Source of the DNA: Actinomycetes bacterium
GTDB lineage: Bacteria > Actinomycetota > Acidimicrobiia > Acidimicrobiales > RAAP-2
NCBI GenBank assembly: GCA_021779855.1
Contig: JAJXZW010000009.1
Location: 25,285 to 89,284, forward strand
Length of the DNA: 64,000 nt
Reading direction: 5' to 3'
Below are positions 52,100 to 64,000 of this stretch, in pieces. The notes beneath the pieces were generated by a model that was given only the letters and a program-made list of their open reading frames with translations, was not told the origin of the DNA and ran no database searches. The translations under genes and the position numbers were made by a program. Each line of letters opens with the position of its first letter. The stretch's first letter is position 1.

Positions 52100-53130
52100 C
52101 CCGCGACCTCGACCTCGACGAGCTGCGCCGGCCCGCGGCGCCCCAGGCGGGCGAGAGCGAGCGGCGCGTGGAGGCCTCGCTGCGCCCGCCGACCCTGGCC
52201 GAGTTCGTCGGCCAGGGGGACCTGGTGGGCCACCTCGAGGTCGTCTTGGGCTCGGCGCGCGCGCGGGGCCAGTGCGCCGACCACATCCTCTTCGTGGGCC
52301 CCCCGGGGCTCGGCAAGACCTCGCTGGCCCAGATCGTGGCGCGCGAGATGGGCACGAGCCTGCGGGTCACCTCGGGGCCGATTCTCTCGCGCCCGGGCGA
52401 CCTGGCGGCGATCCTCACCGAACTCGGTGACGGGGACGTGCTCTTCATCGACGAGATCCACCGGCTGAGCCGCACCGTCGAGGAGGTCCTCTACCCCGCG
52501 ATGGAGGACCAGCGCCTCGACGTGCTAATCGGGCGGGGCCCCTCGGCCCGCTCGATCCGGCTCGACCTCCCGCGCTTCACCCTGGTCGGCGCGACGACCC
52601 GCACCGGCCTCGTCGCGGGGCCGCTGCGGGACCGCTTCGGCTTCATCGGCCAGCTCGACCTCTACGAGGTGGAGGACCTGCGCCGGATCGTGGAGCGCTC
52701 GGCGCGGCTCCTCGGAGTCGACGTGACGGGTGAGGCGGCCTCGACCATCGCGGGACGGAGCCGGGGCACCCCGCGGGTGGCCAACCGCCTCTTGCGCCGG
52801 GTGCGCGACTTCGCCTCGGTGAGGGGCCACGAGGTCGTCGACGGCGGCGTCGCCGTCGAGGCCCTCGACCTGTTCGGGGTGGACGCGCTCGGCCTCGACA
52901 AGCTCGACCGGCGGATCCTGTCGCTGCTGTGCGACCAGTTCGCCGCCCAGCCGGTCGGGCTCACGACCCTGGCCCACGCCACCGGCGAGGAGCCGGTGAC
53001 CCTCGAGGAGGCCTACGAGCCGTACCTGCTGCGCTGCGGCCTGCTGGCGCGCACCCCCCGGGGCCGGGTCGCCACCGAGCGCGCCTACCGCCACCTGGGG
53101 CTGGCCCCGCCTCGGGGCGGACTGTTCTAG
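52096..53130 (+). CDS. ruvB: Holliday junction helicase RuvB
   Basis: ASLRPPTLAEFVGQ, FVGPPGLGKTSLAQIVAREMG, FIDEIHRLSRTVEEVLYPAMED. Confidence 0.97.
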   Translation: MTRDLDLDELRRPAAPQAGESERRVEASLRPPTLAEFVGQGDLVGHLEVVLGSARARGQCADHILFVGPPGLGKTSLAQIVAREMGTSLRVTSGPILSRPGDLAAILTELGDGDVLFIDEIHRLSRTVEEVLYPAMEDQRLDVLIGRGPSARSIRLDLPRFTLVGATTRTGLVAGPLRDRFGFIGQLDLYEVEDLRRIVERSARLLGVDVTGEAASTIAGRSRGTPRVANRLLRRVRDFASVRGHEVVDGGVAVEALDLFGVDALGLDKLDRRILSLLCDQFAAQPVGLTTLAHATGEEPVTLEEAYEPYLLRCGLLARTPRGRVATERAYRHLGLAPPRGGLF

Positions 53131-53184
53131 GTTGCGGGCCCCCACCCGCTAGAGTTTCAGGGTCTGTCTAAAGAGGGGTTACCC

Positions 53185-53559
53185 ATGTTGTTCGCCGCCA
53201 CCACGTCGAGTTCGTCCTCGCACGGATCGCCTGCGATCATCCTCGTCTACATCGCCCTGTTCGGGGCGCTGTACTTCTTCTTCATCCGGCCGCGCTCGCA
53301 GAAGGCCAAGGCCCAGCGCCTCGAGGCCCGCAAGGTCGAGGTCGGCGACCGGGCCCAGACCGTCGGGGGCATCGTCGGGATGGTCGTGACGCGCACCGAC
53401 GAGTTCGTGACGCTGCGCACGGCGAGCGGCGTCGAGCTCGATTTCATCCCCTCGGCCATCGCCCGGCGCTACAACCCCGCGCCGGCGACCGACGCTGAGG
53501 CCCTCGAGGTCCACGCGGACCACGAGCAGGAGAGACCGGCCGAAGGCGACGCTGAGTAA
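53185..53559 (+). CDS. yajC: Preprotein translocase subunit YajC
   Basis: IYIALFGALYFFFIRPRSQKAK..GDRAQTVGGIVGMVV, between ruvB and secD. Confidence 0.88.
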   Translation: MLFAATTSSSSSHGSPAIILVYIALFGALYFFFIRPRSQKAKAQRLEARKVEVGDRAQTVGGIVGMVVTRTDEFVTLRTASGVELDFIPSAIARRYNPAPATDAEALEVHADHEQERPAEGDAE

Positions 53560-55058
53560 TGGCGCCGGCGGTCGGCTCACGGCGAAACCTCGTCGTCAGC
53601 CTGGTCCTCACCATCGCGATCGCCTTCGGCGCCCTGGCCACCACCCTGGCCCTGGGCTGGGGCCCCAAGCTCGGCCTCGACCTCGCCGGCGGGTTGTCGG
53701 TCGTCTACAAGCCGACCAGCAACGCGACCACGAGCGACATGAACGAGGTGGTGACGATCATCACCAACCGCGTGAACGGCCTGGGGGTGTCCGGCGCCAC
53801 CGTGAACCTCCAGAACAAGGACGTCGTCGTCTCGGTGCCGGGGGTGACCGACGCGCGCGCCGTCCTGGCCTCGGTCGGCCAGACCGCCCAACTGCTCTTT
53901 CGCCCGGTGCTCTGCGAGGCGACGACCGCGACGAAGGTCGTCGCGGTGAAGACCCTGCCCACCTGCGGCTCCTCGTACCTCATGACCGCGGCCAACCTCA
54001 ACGTGAACACCTCGACGGGCTTCACCAACCAGATCCCGCCGGACCCGGCCTTCGCCGGCATCAAGTCCACGCCCCCGAAGCTGGACAACCCCAAGGACGA
54101 GGTCCTGCTGCCCGCCCTCGGCCAGCCGGGCGTGCGCTACGTGCTGGGCCCGGCCCAGCTCACGGGCACGGCCGTGCACAGCGCGGTCGCCCAGCAGAAC
54201 CAGACGGGCCAGTGGGTCGTGAACTACTCGCTCACCCGGGCCGGTAGCCCGGCCTGGGACCAGGTGGCCCAGCGCAACTTCCACCAGCTGGTGGCGATCG
54301 AGCTCGACGGCGTCGTCCAGTCGGCGCCGATCATCCAGCCGAACCAGGCGAGCTTTACGAGCTTCCAGGGTCAGGGGCAGATCTCGGGGTCGTTCACCCA
54401 GACCTCGGCGAAGAACCTGGCGATCGCCATGAACTACGGCGCCCTGCCGGTGCGCCTCACGCCGCTCACCACCCAGACCGTCTCGCCGACCCTCGGCCAC
54501 TCGGCCCTCGTCGCGGGTCTCGGGGCCGGCATCGCCGGTCTGATCCTCGTCCTGCTCTACACGATCCTCTACTACCGGGCCCTGGGGCTCGTGATCGTGC
54601 TGGGCCTCGCGGTGACGGCCGCGTTGTTGTGGGCCATCATCTCGGCGCTCGGCCACACCTCCTTCGCCCCCAGCTTCGACCTGGCCGGGGTGACCGGACT
54701 GATCGTGTCGATCGGCATCACCGTGGACAGCTATATCGTCTACTTCGAGCGCCTGAAGGACGAGACCCGGGCCGGCCGCTCGGTGCGGACCTCGGTGGAC
54801 CGGGGCTTCAAGTCGGCCTGGCGCACGGTCCTCGCGGCCGACACCGTGAGCCTGCTGGCCGCGGTGCTGCTCTACATCATCGCCGTGGGCACGGTGAAGG
54901 GCTTCGCCTTCTTCCTGGGCCTGTCGACGCTGATGGACGTGATCATCACGTGGTACTTCACGCGCCCGCTCGTGATCCTGCTCGGCCGTCGTAGCGAGAA
55001 CACGGGTTCGGCCATCTCGCTGGCCGCCGGCCTGCAGGCGGAGGTCGCCGGTGAGTGA
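53559..55058 (+). CDS. secD: Protein translocase subunit SecD
   Basis: LGLDLAGGLSVVYKP, VNGLGVSGATVNLQNKDVVVSVPGVTD, TGLIVSIGITVDSYIVYFERLKDE. Confidence 0.95.
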   Translation: MAPAVGSRRNLVVSLVLTIAIAFGALATTLALGWGPKLGLDLAGGLSVVYKPTSNATTSDMNEVVTIITNRVNGLGVSGATVNLQNKDVVVSVPGVTDARAVLASVGQTAQLLFRPVLCEATTATKVVAVKTLPTCGSSYLMTAANLNVNTSTGFTNQIPPDPAFAGIKSTPPKLDNPKDEVLLPALGQPGVRYVLGPAQLTGTAVHSAVAQQNQTGQWVVNYSLTRAGSPAWDQVAQRNFHQLVAIELDGVVQSAPIIQPNQASFTSFQGQGQISGSFTQTSAKNLAIAMNYGALPVRLTPLTTQTVSPTLGHSALVAGLGAGIAGLILVLLYTILYYRALGLVIVLGLAVTAALLWAIISALGHTSFAPSFDLAGVTGLIVSIGITVDSYIVYFERLKDETRAGRSVRTSVDRGFKSAWRTVLAADTVSLLAAVLLYIIAVGTVKGFAFFLGLSTLMDVIITWYFTRPLVILLGRRSENTGSAISLAAGLQAEVAGE

Positions 55059-56190
55059 GGTCACCGTCGCGACGCCGGCCTACGGGCGTTTCGGGCGCCT
55101 CTACCACGGTCTCACGACGGTCGACTTCGTCGGGCGGCGGCGGATCTGGTTCACCGTTTCGCTGGTGATCATCGTGGCGGGCCTCGTCTCGCTCGGGGTG
55201 CGCGGGTTCAACCTGGGCATCGACTTCAAGGGCGGGAGCTCGTGGGAGGTGCTGGCCCCCCACGCGACGGTCGCCAAGATGCAGAGCACCGTCGGGGCGG
55301 CCGGGCTCACCAACCCGACGGTGCAGAAGCTGGGCTCGGACACCTACCAGGTCACCGCCGACATCAACAGCCTGTCGGCGAGCGCCCAGACGGCCCTCAC
55401 CGACAAGGTGGCCCGGGCGATGGCCGGCCTCGCCGGCACCACCTACAACCAGGTCTCCACGGCCACCGTCGGGCCGACCTGGGGCGGTCAGATCACCAAC
55501 CGGGCCGTCGAGGCCCTCATCATCTTCTTCATCGCGGTCGTGGTCTACATCAGCCTGCGCTTCGAGCCCAAGATGGCCGTGGCCGCCTTCTTGGCGATGC
55601 TCCACGACCTGCTGGTGACCGTCGGGGTCTACTCGATCTTCGGCTTCCAGATCACCCCGGACACGGTGATCGCCATCTTGACGATCCTCGGGTACTCCCT
55701 CTACGACACGGTCGTGGTCTTCGACCGGGTGCGCGACAACACCAACGGCATCTTGAAGTCCGGCGACCTGACCTACTCGGACATGATCAACCTGTCGATG
55801 AACCAGACGTTGGCGCGTTCGATGAACACGTCGCTGGTCGCCATCTTGCCGGTGCTCTCGGTGCTCGTCGTCGGCGCCTACATCCTGGGCGCGACGACGC
55901 TGCAGGACTACGGCTTGGCGCTCTTCGTGGGACTGGTCAGCGGGGCCTACTCGTCGATCTTCATCGCGAGCCCGCTGCTCGCGATGATGAAGGAGCGCGA
56001 GCAGCGCTACCGCGAGTTGGCCCAGCGGGTCAACGCGCGCGGCGGCCACCTGCTGCTCTCGGCGACGAGCGCGGCGCGTCTCGTCGCCTCGACGACCGCG
56101 GCCTCGGTCGCCGGGGTGGCGACGACGCCGGTGCGCACCGGGACCGGTACGACGATCCAGCCGCGCGCGCGAAAGCCCAAGCGCCGCTAG
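55051..56190 (+). CDS. secF: Protein translocase subunit SecF
   Basis: GFNLGIDFKGGSSWEV..GYSLYDTVVVFDRVRDN..MNQTLARSMNTSL. Confidence 0.95.
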   Translation: MSEVTVATPAYGRFGRLYHGLTTVDFVGRRRIWFTVSLVIIVAGLVSLGVRGFNLGIDFKGGSSWEVLAPHATVAKMQSTVGAAGLTNPTVQKLGSDTYQVTADINSLSASAQTALTDKVARAMAGLAGTTYNQVSTATVGPTWGGQITNRAVEALIIFFIAVVVYISLRFEPKMAVAAFLAMLHDLLVTVGVYSIFGFQITPDTVIAILTILGYSLYDTVVVFDRVRDNTNGILKSGDLTYSDMINLSMNQTLARSMNTSLVAILPVLSVLVVGAYILGATTLQDYGLALFVGLVSGAYSSIFIASPLLAMMKEREQRYRELAQRVNARGGHLLLSATSAARLVASTTAASVAGVATTPVRTGTGTTIQPRARKPKRR

Positions 56191-56210
56191 GGCGCCGGTA
56201 GGCTGACGCC

Positions 56211-58415
56211 ATGGTGAGCCTGACGTCACGCCACAGCGTCGACCCCGTCCTCGCGGGCTCCCTCGATCGGCTGATCGCACGCTTCCTCGAGCACCACGAG
56301 GACGGCGACGTCGAACTGATCCGCCGGGCCGGGGTGGCCGCCATCAACGCCCACGAGGGCCAGCTGCGGCGCACCGGCGAGCCCTACGTGACCCATCCGA
56401 TCGCGGTAGCCGGCATCACGGCCGACCTGGGGCTCGACGAGGTGACCCTCGCCGCGGCCCTGCTGCACGACGCCGTGGAGGACACCGGGGTGACGACCGA
56501 GTGGCTGGCCCAGGAGTTCGGCCCGCAGGTCGCCGCCGTGGTCGACGGGGTCACCAAGCTCGACCGGCTCGAGTTCGACTCCAAGGAGGCCCAGCAGGCC
56601 GCCACCATCCGCAAGATGTTCATCGCCATGGCCCAGGACTGGCGGGTCCTGCTGATCAAGCTGGCCGACCGGCTCCACAACATGCGGACCATCTCGGTGA
56701 TGCCGATGCACCGCCAGCGCGCGATCGCCCAGGAGACCCTGGACGTCTACGCGCCGCTCGCGCACCGCCTGGGCGTCGATCAGGTGAAGTGGCAGCTCGA
56801 GGACCTCAGCTTCGCGACGCTGCACCCCAAGCGCTACGCCGAGATCGAGCAGATGGTGGCCGCCCGCCAGCCCGAGCGCGAGGCGTACCTGGCCGAGGTG
56901 ATGGCGACCCTGAGCGCCAAGCTGACCGAGTTCCACCTCGACGCCGACGTGCGGGGGCGGCCGAAGCACCTCTGGAGCATCTACGAGAAGATGGTCGTGG
57001 GGGGCAAGGAGTTCGACGAGATCTTCGACCTGGTGGGCCTCAGGATCGTGGTCGACGAGGAGCGCGACTGCTGGGCGGCGCTCGGGGCGGTGCACGCGCT
57101 GTGGTCCCCGGTCCAGGGCCGCTTCAAGGACTACATCAACTCGCCCAAGTTCAACCTCTACCAGTCCCTGCACACGACCGTGATCGGACCGAGGGGCAAG
57201 TCGGTCGAGGTGCAGATCCGCACCCACGAGATGCACCGTCGCGCCGAGTTCGGCGTCGCCGCCCACTGGATGTACAAAGAGGGCGCCTCCGCGAAGGAGG
57301 TCGCGTGGATGCAGCGCCTGGCCGACGTCGAGGAGGAGGAGAAGGACCCGATCGCCTTCCTCGAGGCGCTCAAGCTCGACCTCGGTCACGACGAGGTCTA
57401 CGTCTTCACCCCCAAGGGACGGGTGATCCCCCTGGTCGAGGGGTCGACCCCGATCGACTTCGCCTACGCCGTGCACACCGAGGTCGGCCACCACTGCGTG
57501 GGGGCCAAGGTCAACGGGCGGCTCGTGCCGCTCACCACGGTGCTGCGCTCGGCCGACGTCGTCGAGATCGTCACGGCGAAGAACGACGACGCCGGGCCCA
57601 GCCGGGACTGGCTGAGCATCGTCAAGTCCTCCCGGGCCCGCTCCAAGATCCGCCAGTGGTTCCAGCGCGAGCGGCGCGAGGACGCCCTCGAGGCGGGCCG
57701 CGAGGAGCTCGTGCGCGCCCTGCGTCGCGAGGGCCTGCCGATCGCCACCACGCTGGCCTCGGGTGCGCTGTCGACCGTCGTCGCGTCGTTCAGCCTGGAG
57801 AGCGTCGACGCCCTCTTCCTCGCGATCGCCGCCGGCCACCCCTCGGCCCACGCCGTCGTGCAGCGACTCGAGCGCGAGCTGCGCGGGGGCGAGGTCGAGC
57901 AACTGCCGACGACGGTCACCAAGGCCCCCCGGTCCAACCGGTCGAACCGGGGCGTCGGGGTCTACGTCGAAGGCCTCGACGACGTGATGATCCACCTGGC
58001 GCGCTGCTGCTCGCCGGTGCCGGGGGACTCGATCATGGGCTTCATCACCCAGGGCCGGGGCGTCTCGGTGCACCGCGACGACTGCTCCAACGCCGTCGCG
58101 CTGGCCCAGCGCCTGGGTGAGCGGGTGATCGACGTCGAGTGGGACGGCACGAGCGGCCAGTACCGGGTGGTGCTCGAGATCCTGGCCTTCGACCGCTCGC
58201 GGCTGCTGCTCGACGTCTCCAAGGTGGTCGCCGAGTACCACCTCAACATCATCGCCTCGAGCACCACGACCTCGGGGGCGCGGATCGTGCGCATGGTCTT
58301 TGACGTCGAGCTCGCCGACCCGACCCACCTCTCGAGCCTGCTCGCCGCCTTGAAGGCGGTCGACGGGGTGTTCGACGCCTTCCGCCAGCTGCCCGGCCAG
58401 AACAAGTCCTCATGA
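56211..58415 (+). CDS. relA: Bifunctional (p)ppGpp synthetase/hydrolase
   Basis: HD motif LLHDAVEDTGVTTEWL; GRFKDYINSPKFNLYQSLHTTVIGP; TGS and ACT domains. Confidence 0.96.
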   Translation: MVSLTSRHSVDPVLAGSLDRLIARFLEHHEDGDVELIRRAGVAAINAHEGQLRRTGEPYVTHPIAVAGITADLGLDEVTLAAALLHDAVEDTGVTTEWLAQEFGPQVAAVVDGVTKLDRLEFDSKEAQQAATIRKMFIAMAQDWRVLLIKLADRLHNMRTISVMPMHRQRAIAQETLDVYAPLAHRLGVDQVKWQLEDLSFATLHPKRYAEIEQMVAARQPEREAYLAEVMATLSAKLTEFHLDADVRGRPKHLWSIYEKMVVGGKEFDEIFDLVGLRIVVDEERDCWAALGAVHALWSPVQGRFKDYINSPKFNLYQSLHTTVIGPRGKSVEVQIRTHEMHRRAEFGVAAHWMYKEGASAKEVAWMQRLADVEEEEKDPIAFLEALKLDLGHDEVYVFTPKGRVIPLVEGSTPIDFAYAVHTEVGHHCVGAKVNGRLVPLTTVLRSADVVEIVTAKNDDAGPSRDWLSIVKSSRARSKIRQWFQRERREDALEAGREELVRALRREGLPIATTLASGALSTVVASFSLESVDALFLAIAAGHPSAHAVVQRLERELRGGEVEQLPTTVTKAPRSNRSNRGVGVYVEGLDDVMIHLARCCSPVPGDSIMGFITQGRGVSVHRDDCSNAVALAQRLGERVIDVEWDGTSGQYRVVLEILAFDRSRLLLDVSKVVAEYHLNIIASSTTTSGARIVRMVFDVELADPTHLSSLLAALKAVDGVFDAFRQLPGQNKSS

Positions 58416-59698
58416 CCCCCACGCCGCCGTTCCAGGCGCCCACCGGGACCCGCGACGTCCTCGCGCCGGAGTCCTACGAGTGGGAGGGACTGGTCGCGAC
58501 GTACGCCGAGCTGGCCTACCGATACGGGTTCTCCCTGGTCATGACGCCCATCTTCGAGGACGTCGGGGTCTTCGTGCGCGGGCTGGGCGAGGTGAGCGAC
58601 GTCTTTCGCAACGAGATGTACGTCTTCACCGACCGCGGGGACCGCACGCTCGCGCTGCGCCCCGAGGGGACGGCCTCGGTCGTGCGGGCCTTCGTCCAGC
58701 ACCGCCCGACGGTCCCGTGGAAGGCGTGGTACGTCACCCCGGCGTTCCGCTACGAGAGGCCCCAGGCCGGCCGCTACCGCCAGCACACCCAGCTCGGGGT
58801 CGAGGTGATCGGGACCGACGACCCCCTGGTCGACGTCGAGGTCATCGCCCTGGCGCACGCGACCTACCGGGCGGTGGGGCTGCGCCGCTACCGGCTGCTC
58901 GTCAACTCCATGGGGGACCGGGCCTGCCGGCCCGCCTACGTCGAGCTCCTCGGTGCGCACCTGGCGGCCCACGAGGCCGAACTCTGCGACGAGCACCGTG
59001 AGCGCTGGCGCCAGAACCCGTTGCGGGTCCTCGACTGCAAGCGCGAGTCGTGCGTGCTCGTCACGGCCGAGGGCCCGATGCTGCTCGACCACCTGTGCCC
59101 CGAGTGCCGGACGCACTTCGCGGCGGTGCGCGAGGGGCTCGACGCGGTGGGCGTCGTCGCCGAGCTCAACCCCCGGCTGGTGCGCGGCTTCGACTACTAC
59201 ACCCGCACGACCTTCGAGTTCGTCTCCGACGTCCTCGAGAACGCCCAGAACGCGATCGGCGGGGGCGGTCGCTACGACGGGCTCGTCGAGGAGCTCGGCG
59301 GCCCGCCGGTCAGCGGGATCGGCTTCGGCTCGGGTGTGGAGCGGATACTGATGGTGCGCGAGCGCGAGGGCGCGACCGAGCCGCTGGTGCACCGGGTGCT
59401 CGACGCCTTCGTGGTCGACACCGTGGGCGACGCCGGCATCCAGCGCCTCGTCGAGTCGCTGCGCGCCGCGGGCCTGGCGGTCGACCGCGCCTACGGGACG
59501 CGATCGATGCGCGCCCAGATGAAGGTCGCCGACCGCTCGGGCGCCCGCGCCGCCCTGCTCTACGGCCCCGAGGAGGCCGCCGCCGGCGCGGTTACCATGA
59601 GGGACCTGCGCGCGCCGAGCGACGAGGGGGCCCAGCGGCGCGTCCCCCTGGATGAGGTGGCGGGCGCCGTGCGCGCCCTGGTGAACGGAGGACGGTGA
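58412..59698 (+). CDS. hisS: Histidyl-tRNA synthetase
   Basis: GTRDVLAPE, ALRPEGTASVVRAFV, GGGGRYDGLVEELGGPPVSGIGFGSGVERIL. Confidence 0.96.
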   Translation: MTPTPPFQAPTGTRDVLAPESYEWEGLVATYAELAYRYGFSLVMTPIFEDVGVFVRGLGEVSDVFRNEMYVFTDRGDRTLALRPEGTASVVRAFVQHRPTVPWKAWYVTPAFRYERPQAGRYRQHTQLGVEVIGTDDPLVDVEVIALAHATYRAVGLRRYRLLVNSMGDRACRPAYVELLGAHLAAHEAELCDEHRERWRQNPLRVLDCKRESCVLVTAEGPMLLDHLCPECRTHFAAVREGLDAVGVVAELNPRLVRGFDYYTRTTFEFVSDVLENAQNAIGGGGRYDGLVEELGGPPVSGIGFGSGVERILMVREREGATEPLVHRVLDAFVVDTVGDAGIQRLVESLRAAGLAVDRAYGTRSMRAQMKVADRSGARAALLYGPEEAAAGAVTMRDLRAPSDEGAQRRVPLDEVAGAVRALVNGGR

Positions 59699-61431
59699 GC
59701 GAGTTCGACGCGACGAGCCTGCGCGACGCGCTGTGCGGGTCGCTCGGGGCGCCCGACGTGGGTCGGCGGGTCAGCGTCTGCGGGTGGGTGGCGCGCCGGC
59801 GCGAGCACGGCGAGCACCTCGCCTTCTTGGACCTGCGCGACCGCTCGGGGATCGTCCAGGCCGTGGTCGCGGGCACGCTCGAGGTGCGCAACGAGTACGT
59901 GGTGCGCGTGACGGGCACGGTCACGCCCCGGCCGGAGGGCACGCGCAACGAGCGTTTGGCGACCGGGGACGTCGAGCTCACCGACTGCGAGGTCGAGGTC
60001 CTGGCCGAGGCCGAGCCCTCGCCGCTGCCCCTGGACGAGCGCGCCGAGGCCGACGAGGCCGTGCGGCTGCGGTACCGCTACCTCGACCTGCGCCGCGAGC
60101 CGATGCAGGCCCACCTGCGCCTGCGTGCGCGGGTGAACACGGCGCTGCGCGCCGCGATGGACGTCCAGGGATTCGTCGAGGTCGAGACGCCCCTGCTGTG
60201 GGCGCCGACCCCCGAGGGCGCGCGCGAGTTCGTCGTGCCCTCGCGGCTCCACGACGGGGAGTTCTACTCGCTGCCCCAGAGCCCCCAGATCGCCAAGCAG
60301 CTGCTGATGGTGGGCGGCTTCGACCGCTACTACCAGATCGCCCGCTGCCTGCGCGACGAGGACCTGCGCGCCGACCGCCAGTTCGAGTTCACCCAGCTCG
60401 ACCTCGAGGCCAGCTTCGTCTCCCAGGAGGACGTGCGCCGGTTCGTCTCGCGCGCCGTGCTCGACGCGGCCGAGGCGGCGACGGGGGAGCGCCCCGGCGA
60501 GATCGCCGAGATGACCTGGGCCGAGGCACTGGACCGCTACGGCACCGACAAGCCCGACCTGCGCTTCGACATGGCGCTCTGCGACCTCACGGCCGCCTTC
60601 GCCACGACCGGCGTGCGGGCCCTCCAGGCCCCCTGCGTGAAGGCCCTGCGCGTGCCGGGCGGGGCGAGCCTCAGCCGGAGCCGGCTGGACGAGTTGGTCG
60701 AGCGGGCGAAGGCCCTCGGGGCCCGGGGCCTGGCCTGGTTCCGGGTGGGCCCCGACGGCCTCGACGCGCCCCTGGCCAAGGTGCTCGCGCCCGCGGAGGC
60801 GGCCGCCCTCGGGTCGGTCGACGGCGCCGCGCCGGGCGACCTCGTCCTCGTGGTCGCCGACGCCCACGCCCTGGCCTGCCGGGTGCTGGGGGCGCTGCGC
60901 GTCGAGCTCGGGGCGCCGCCCGTGTCGGCCGGGCCGCACCGCTACGTCTGGGTGGTCGACTTCCCGATGTTCGAGGGCCTCGACGAGGAGGGCAACCCCG
61001 TGGCGGCCCACCACCCCTTCACCATGCCCCACCCCGAGGACCTCGAGCGGCTGGGGAGCGACCCCTTGAGCGTGCGGGCCCAGTCCTACGACCTCGTCCT
61101 GAACGGCTGGGAGCTCGGCAGCGGCTCGGTGCGCGTGCACCGCCCCGACGTCCAGCGCGCGGTGTTCCGCTCGCTCGGCATCTCCGATGAGGAGGCCGAG
61201 TACCGCTTCGGGTTCCTGCTCGGGGCCTTCCGCTACGGCGCCCCGCCCCACGCGGGCTTCGCCTTCGGGATCGACCGGCTGGTGGCGATCTTCGCCGGCG
61301 TGGAGAACATCCGCGAGGTGATCGCCTTCCCCAAGACCCAGTCGGGGGCCGACCTCATGACCGGGGCGCCCAAGGTCATCAGCGAGCGCCAGCGGCGCGA
61401 ACTGCACCTCGGCCCGGTCCGGCCCGCGTAA
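59695..61431 (+). CDS. aspS: Aspartyl-tRNA synthetase, likely the non-discriminating type
   Basis: GWVARRREHGEHLAFLDLRDRSG, RPEGTRNERLATGDVEL, PLLWAPTPEGAREFVVPSR, FGIDRLVAIFAG. Confidence 0.96.
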   Translation: MSEFDATSLRDALCGSLGAPDVGRRVSVCGWVARRREHGEHLAFLDLRDRSGIVQAVVAGTLEVRNEYVVRVTGTVTPRPEGTRNERLATGDVELTDCEVEVLAEAEPSPLPLDERAEADEAVRLRYRYLDLRREPMQAHLRLRARVNTALRAAMDVQGFVEVETPLLWAPTPEGAREFVVPSRLHDGEFYSLPQSPQIAKQLLMVGGFDRYYQIARCLRDEDLRADRQFEFTQLDLEASFVSQEDVRRFVSRAVLDAAEAATGERPGEIAEMTWAEALDRYGTDKPDLRFDMALCDLTAAFATTGVRALQAPCVKALRVPGGASLSRSRLDELVERAKALGARGLAWFRVGPDGLDAPLAKVLAPAEAAALGSVDGAAPGDLVLVVADAHALACRVLGALRVELGAPPVSAGPHRYVWVVDFPMFEGLDEEGNPVAAHHPFTMPHPEDLERLGSDPLSVRAQSYDLVLNGWELGSGSVRVHRPDVQRAVFRSLGISDEEAEYRFGFLLGAFRYGAPPHAGFAFGIDRLVAIFAGVENIREVIAFPKTQSGADLMTGAPKVISERQRRELHLGPVRPA

Positions 61432-61473
61432 CTCCCCATCAGGAATAATCGGGCCCGCCGGTAGAGTGATCCC

Positions 61474-64000
<2,527 letters not shown>

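Noticed and set aside
53577-55064. Antisense ORFs opposite secD, relA, thrS, the PIM/pdx block and others (e.g. 53577..55064, 56226..58328, 42593..44581, 45810..48755)
   Set aside because: All mirror confident plus-strand genes and show the same low-complexity shadow-frame composition.

Overview
High-GC actinobacterial chromosome segment. I infer a deep-branching actinobacterium, possibly Acidimicrobiia-like, from gene content. The window is densely coded, with about 57 protein genes, one tRNA-Val(CAC), and no CRISPR, transposase or phage module that I can see. Left half: GH15/OtsA trehalose genes, two paralogous hybrid histidine kinases, a livGFHMK ABC importer, a split B12-dependent acyl-CoA mutase, divergent trpE/trpG, and murT-gatD. 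Right half: fabI, an F420 reductase, mshC, then a long co-directional block thrS-HIT-pgsA-patA-pimA-(M48-like)-pdxS-pdxT-yebC-ruvCAB-yajC-secD-secF-relA-hisS-aspS-alaS that resembles the mycobacterial order. Main second-look items: (1) a LysR gene divergent from a promoter plus two-hairpin plus intrinsic-terminator cassette with no obvious protein gene, which looks like a LysR-controlled ~90-nt RNA upstream of murT/gatD; (2) every convergent protein-coding junction in the window ends in a shared palindromic CTAG, so both genes stop with TAG in a 4-nt overlap; (3) a winged-HTH/PAS/degenerate-GGDEF/intact-EAL fusion preceded by a dyad-rich region; (4) a pseudo-M48 peptidase inside the PIM/PLP block; (5) recurrent TANNNT hexamers 6-7 nt from start codons, implying leaderless promoters, including mutually overlapping trpE/trpG promoters. 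All calls are from reading the sequence and the supplied ORF track; no searches were run.
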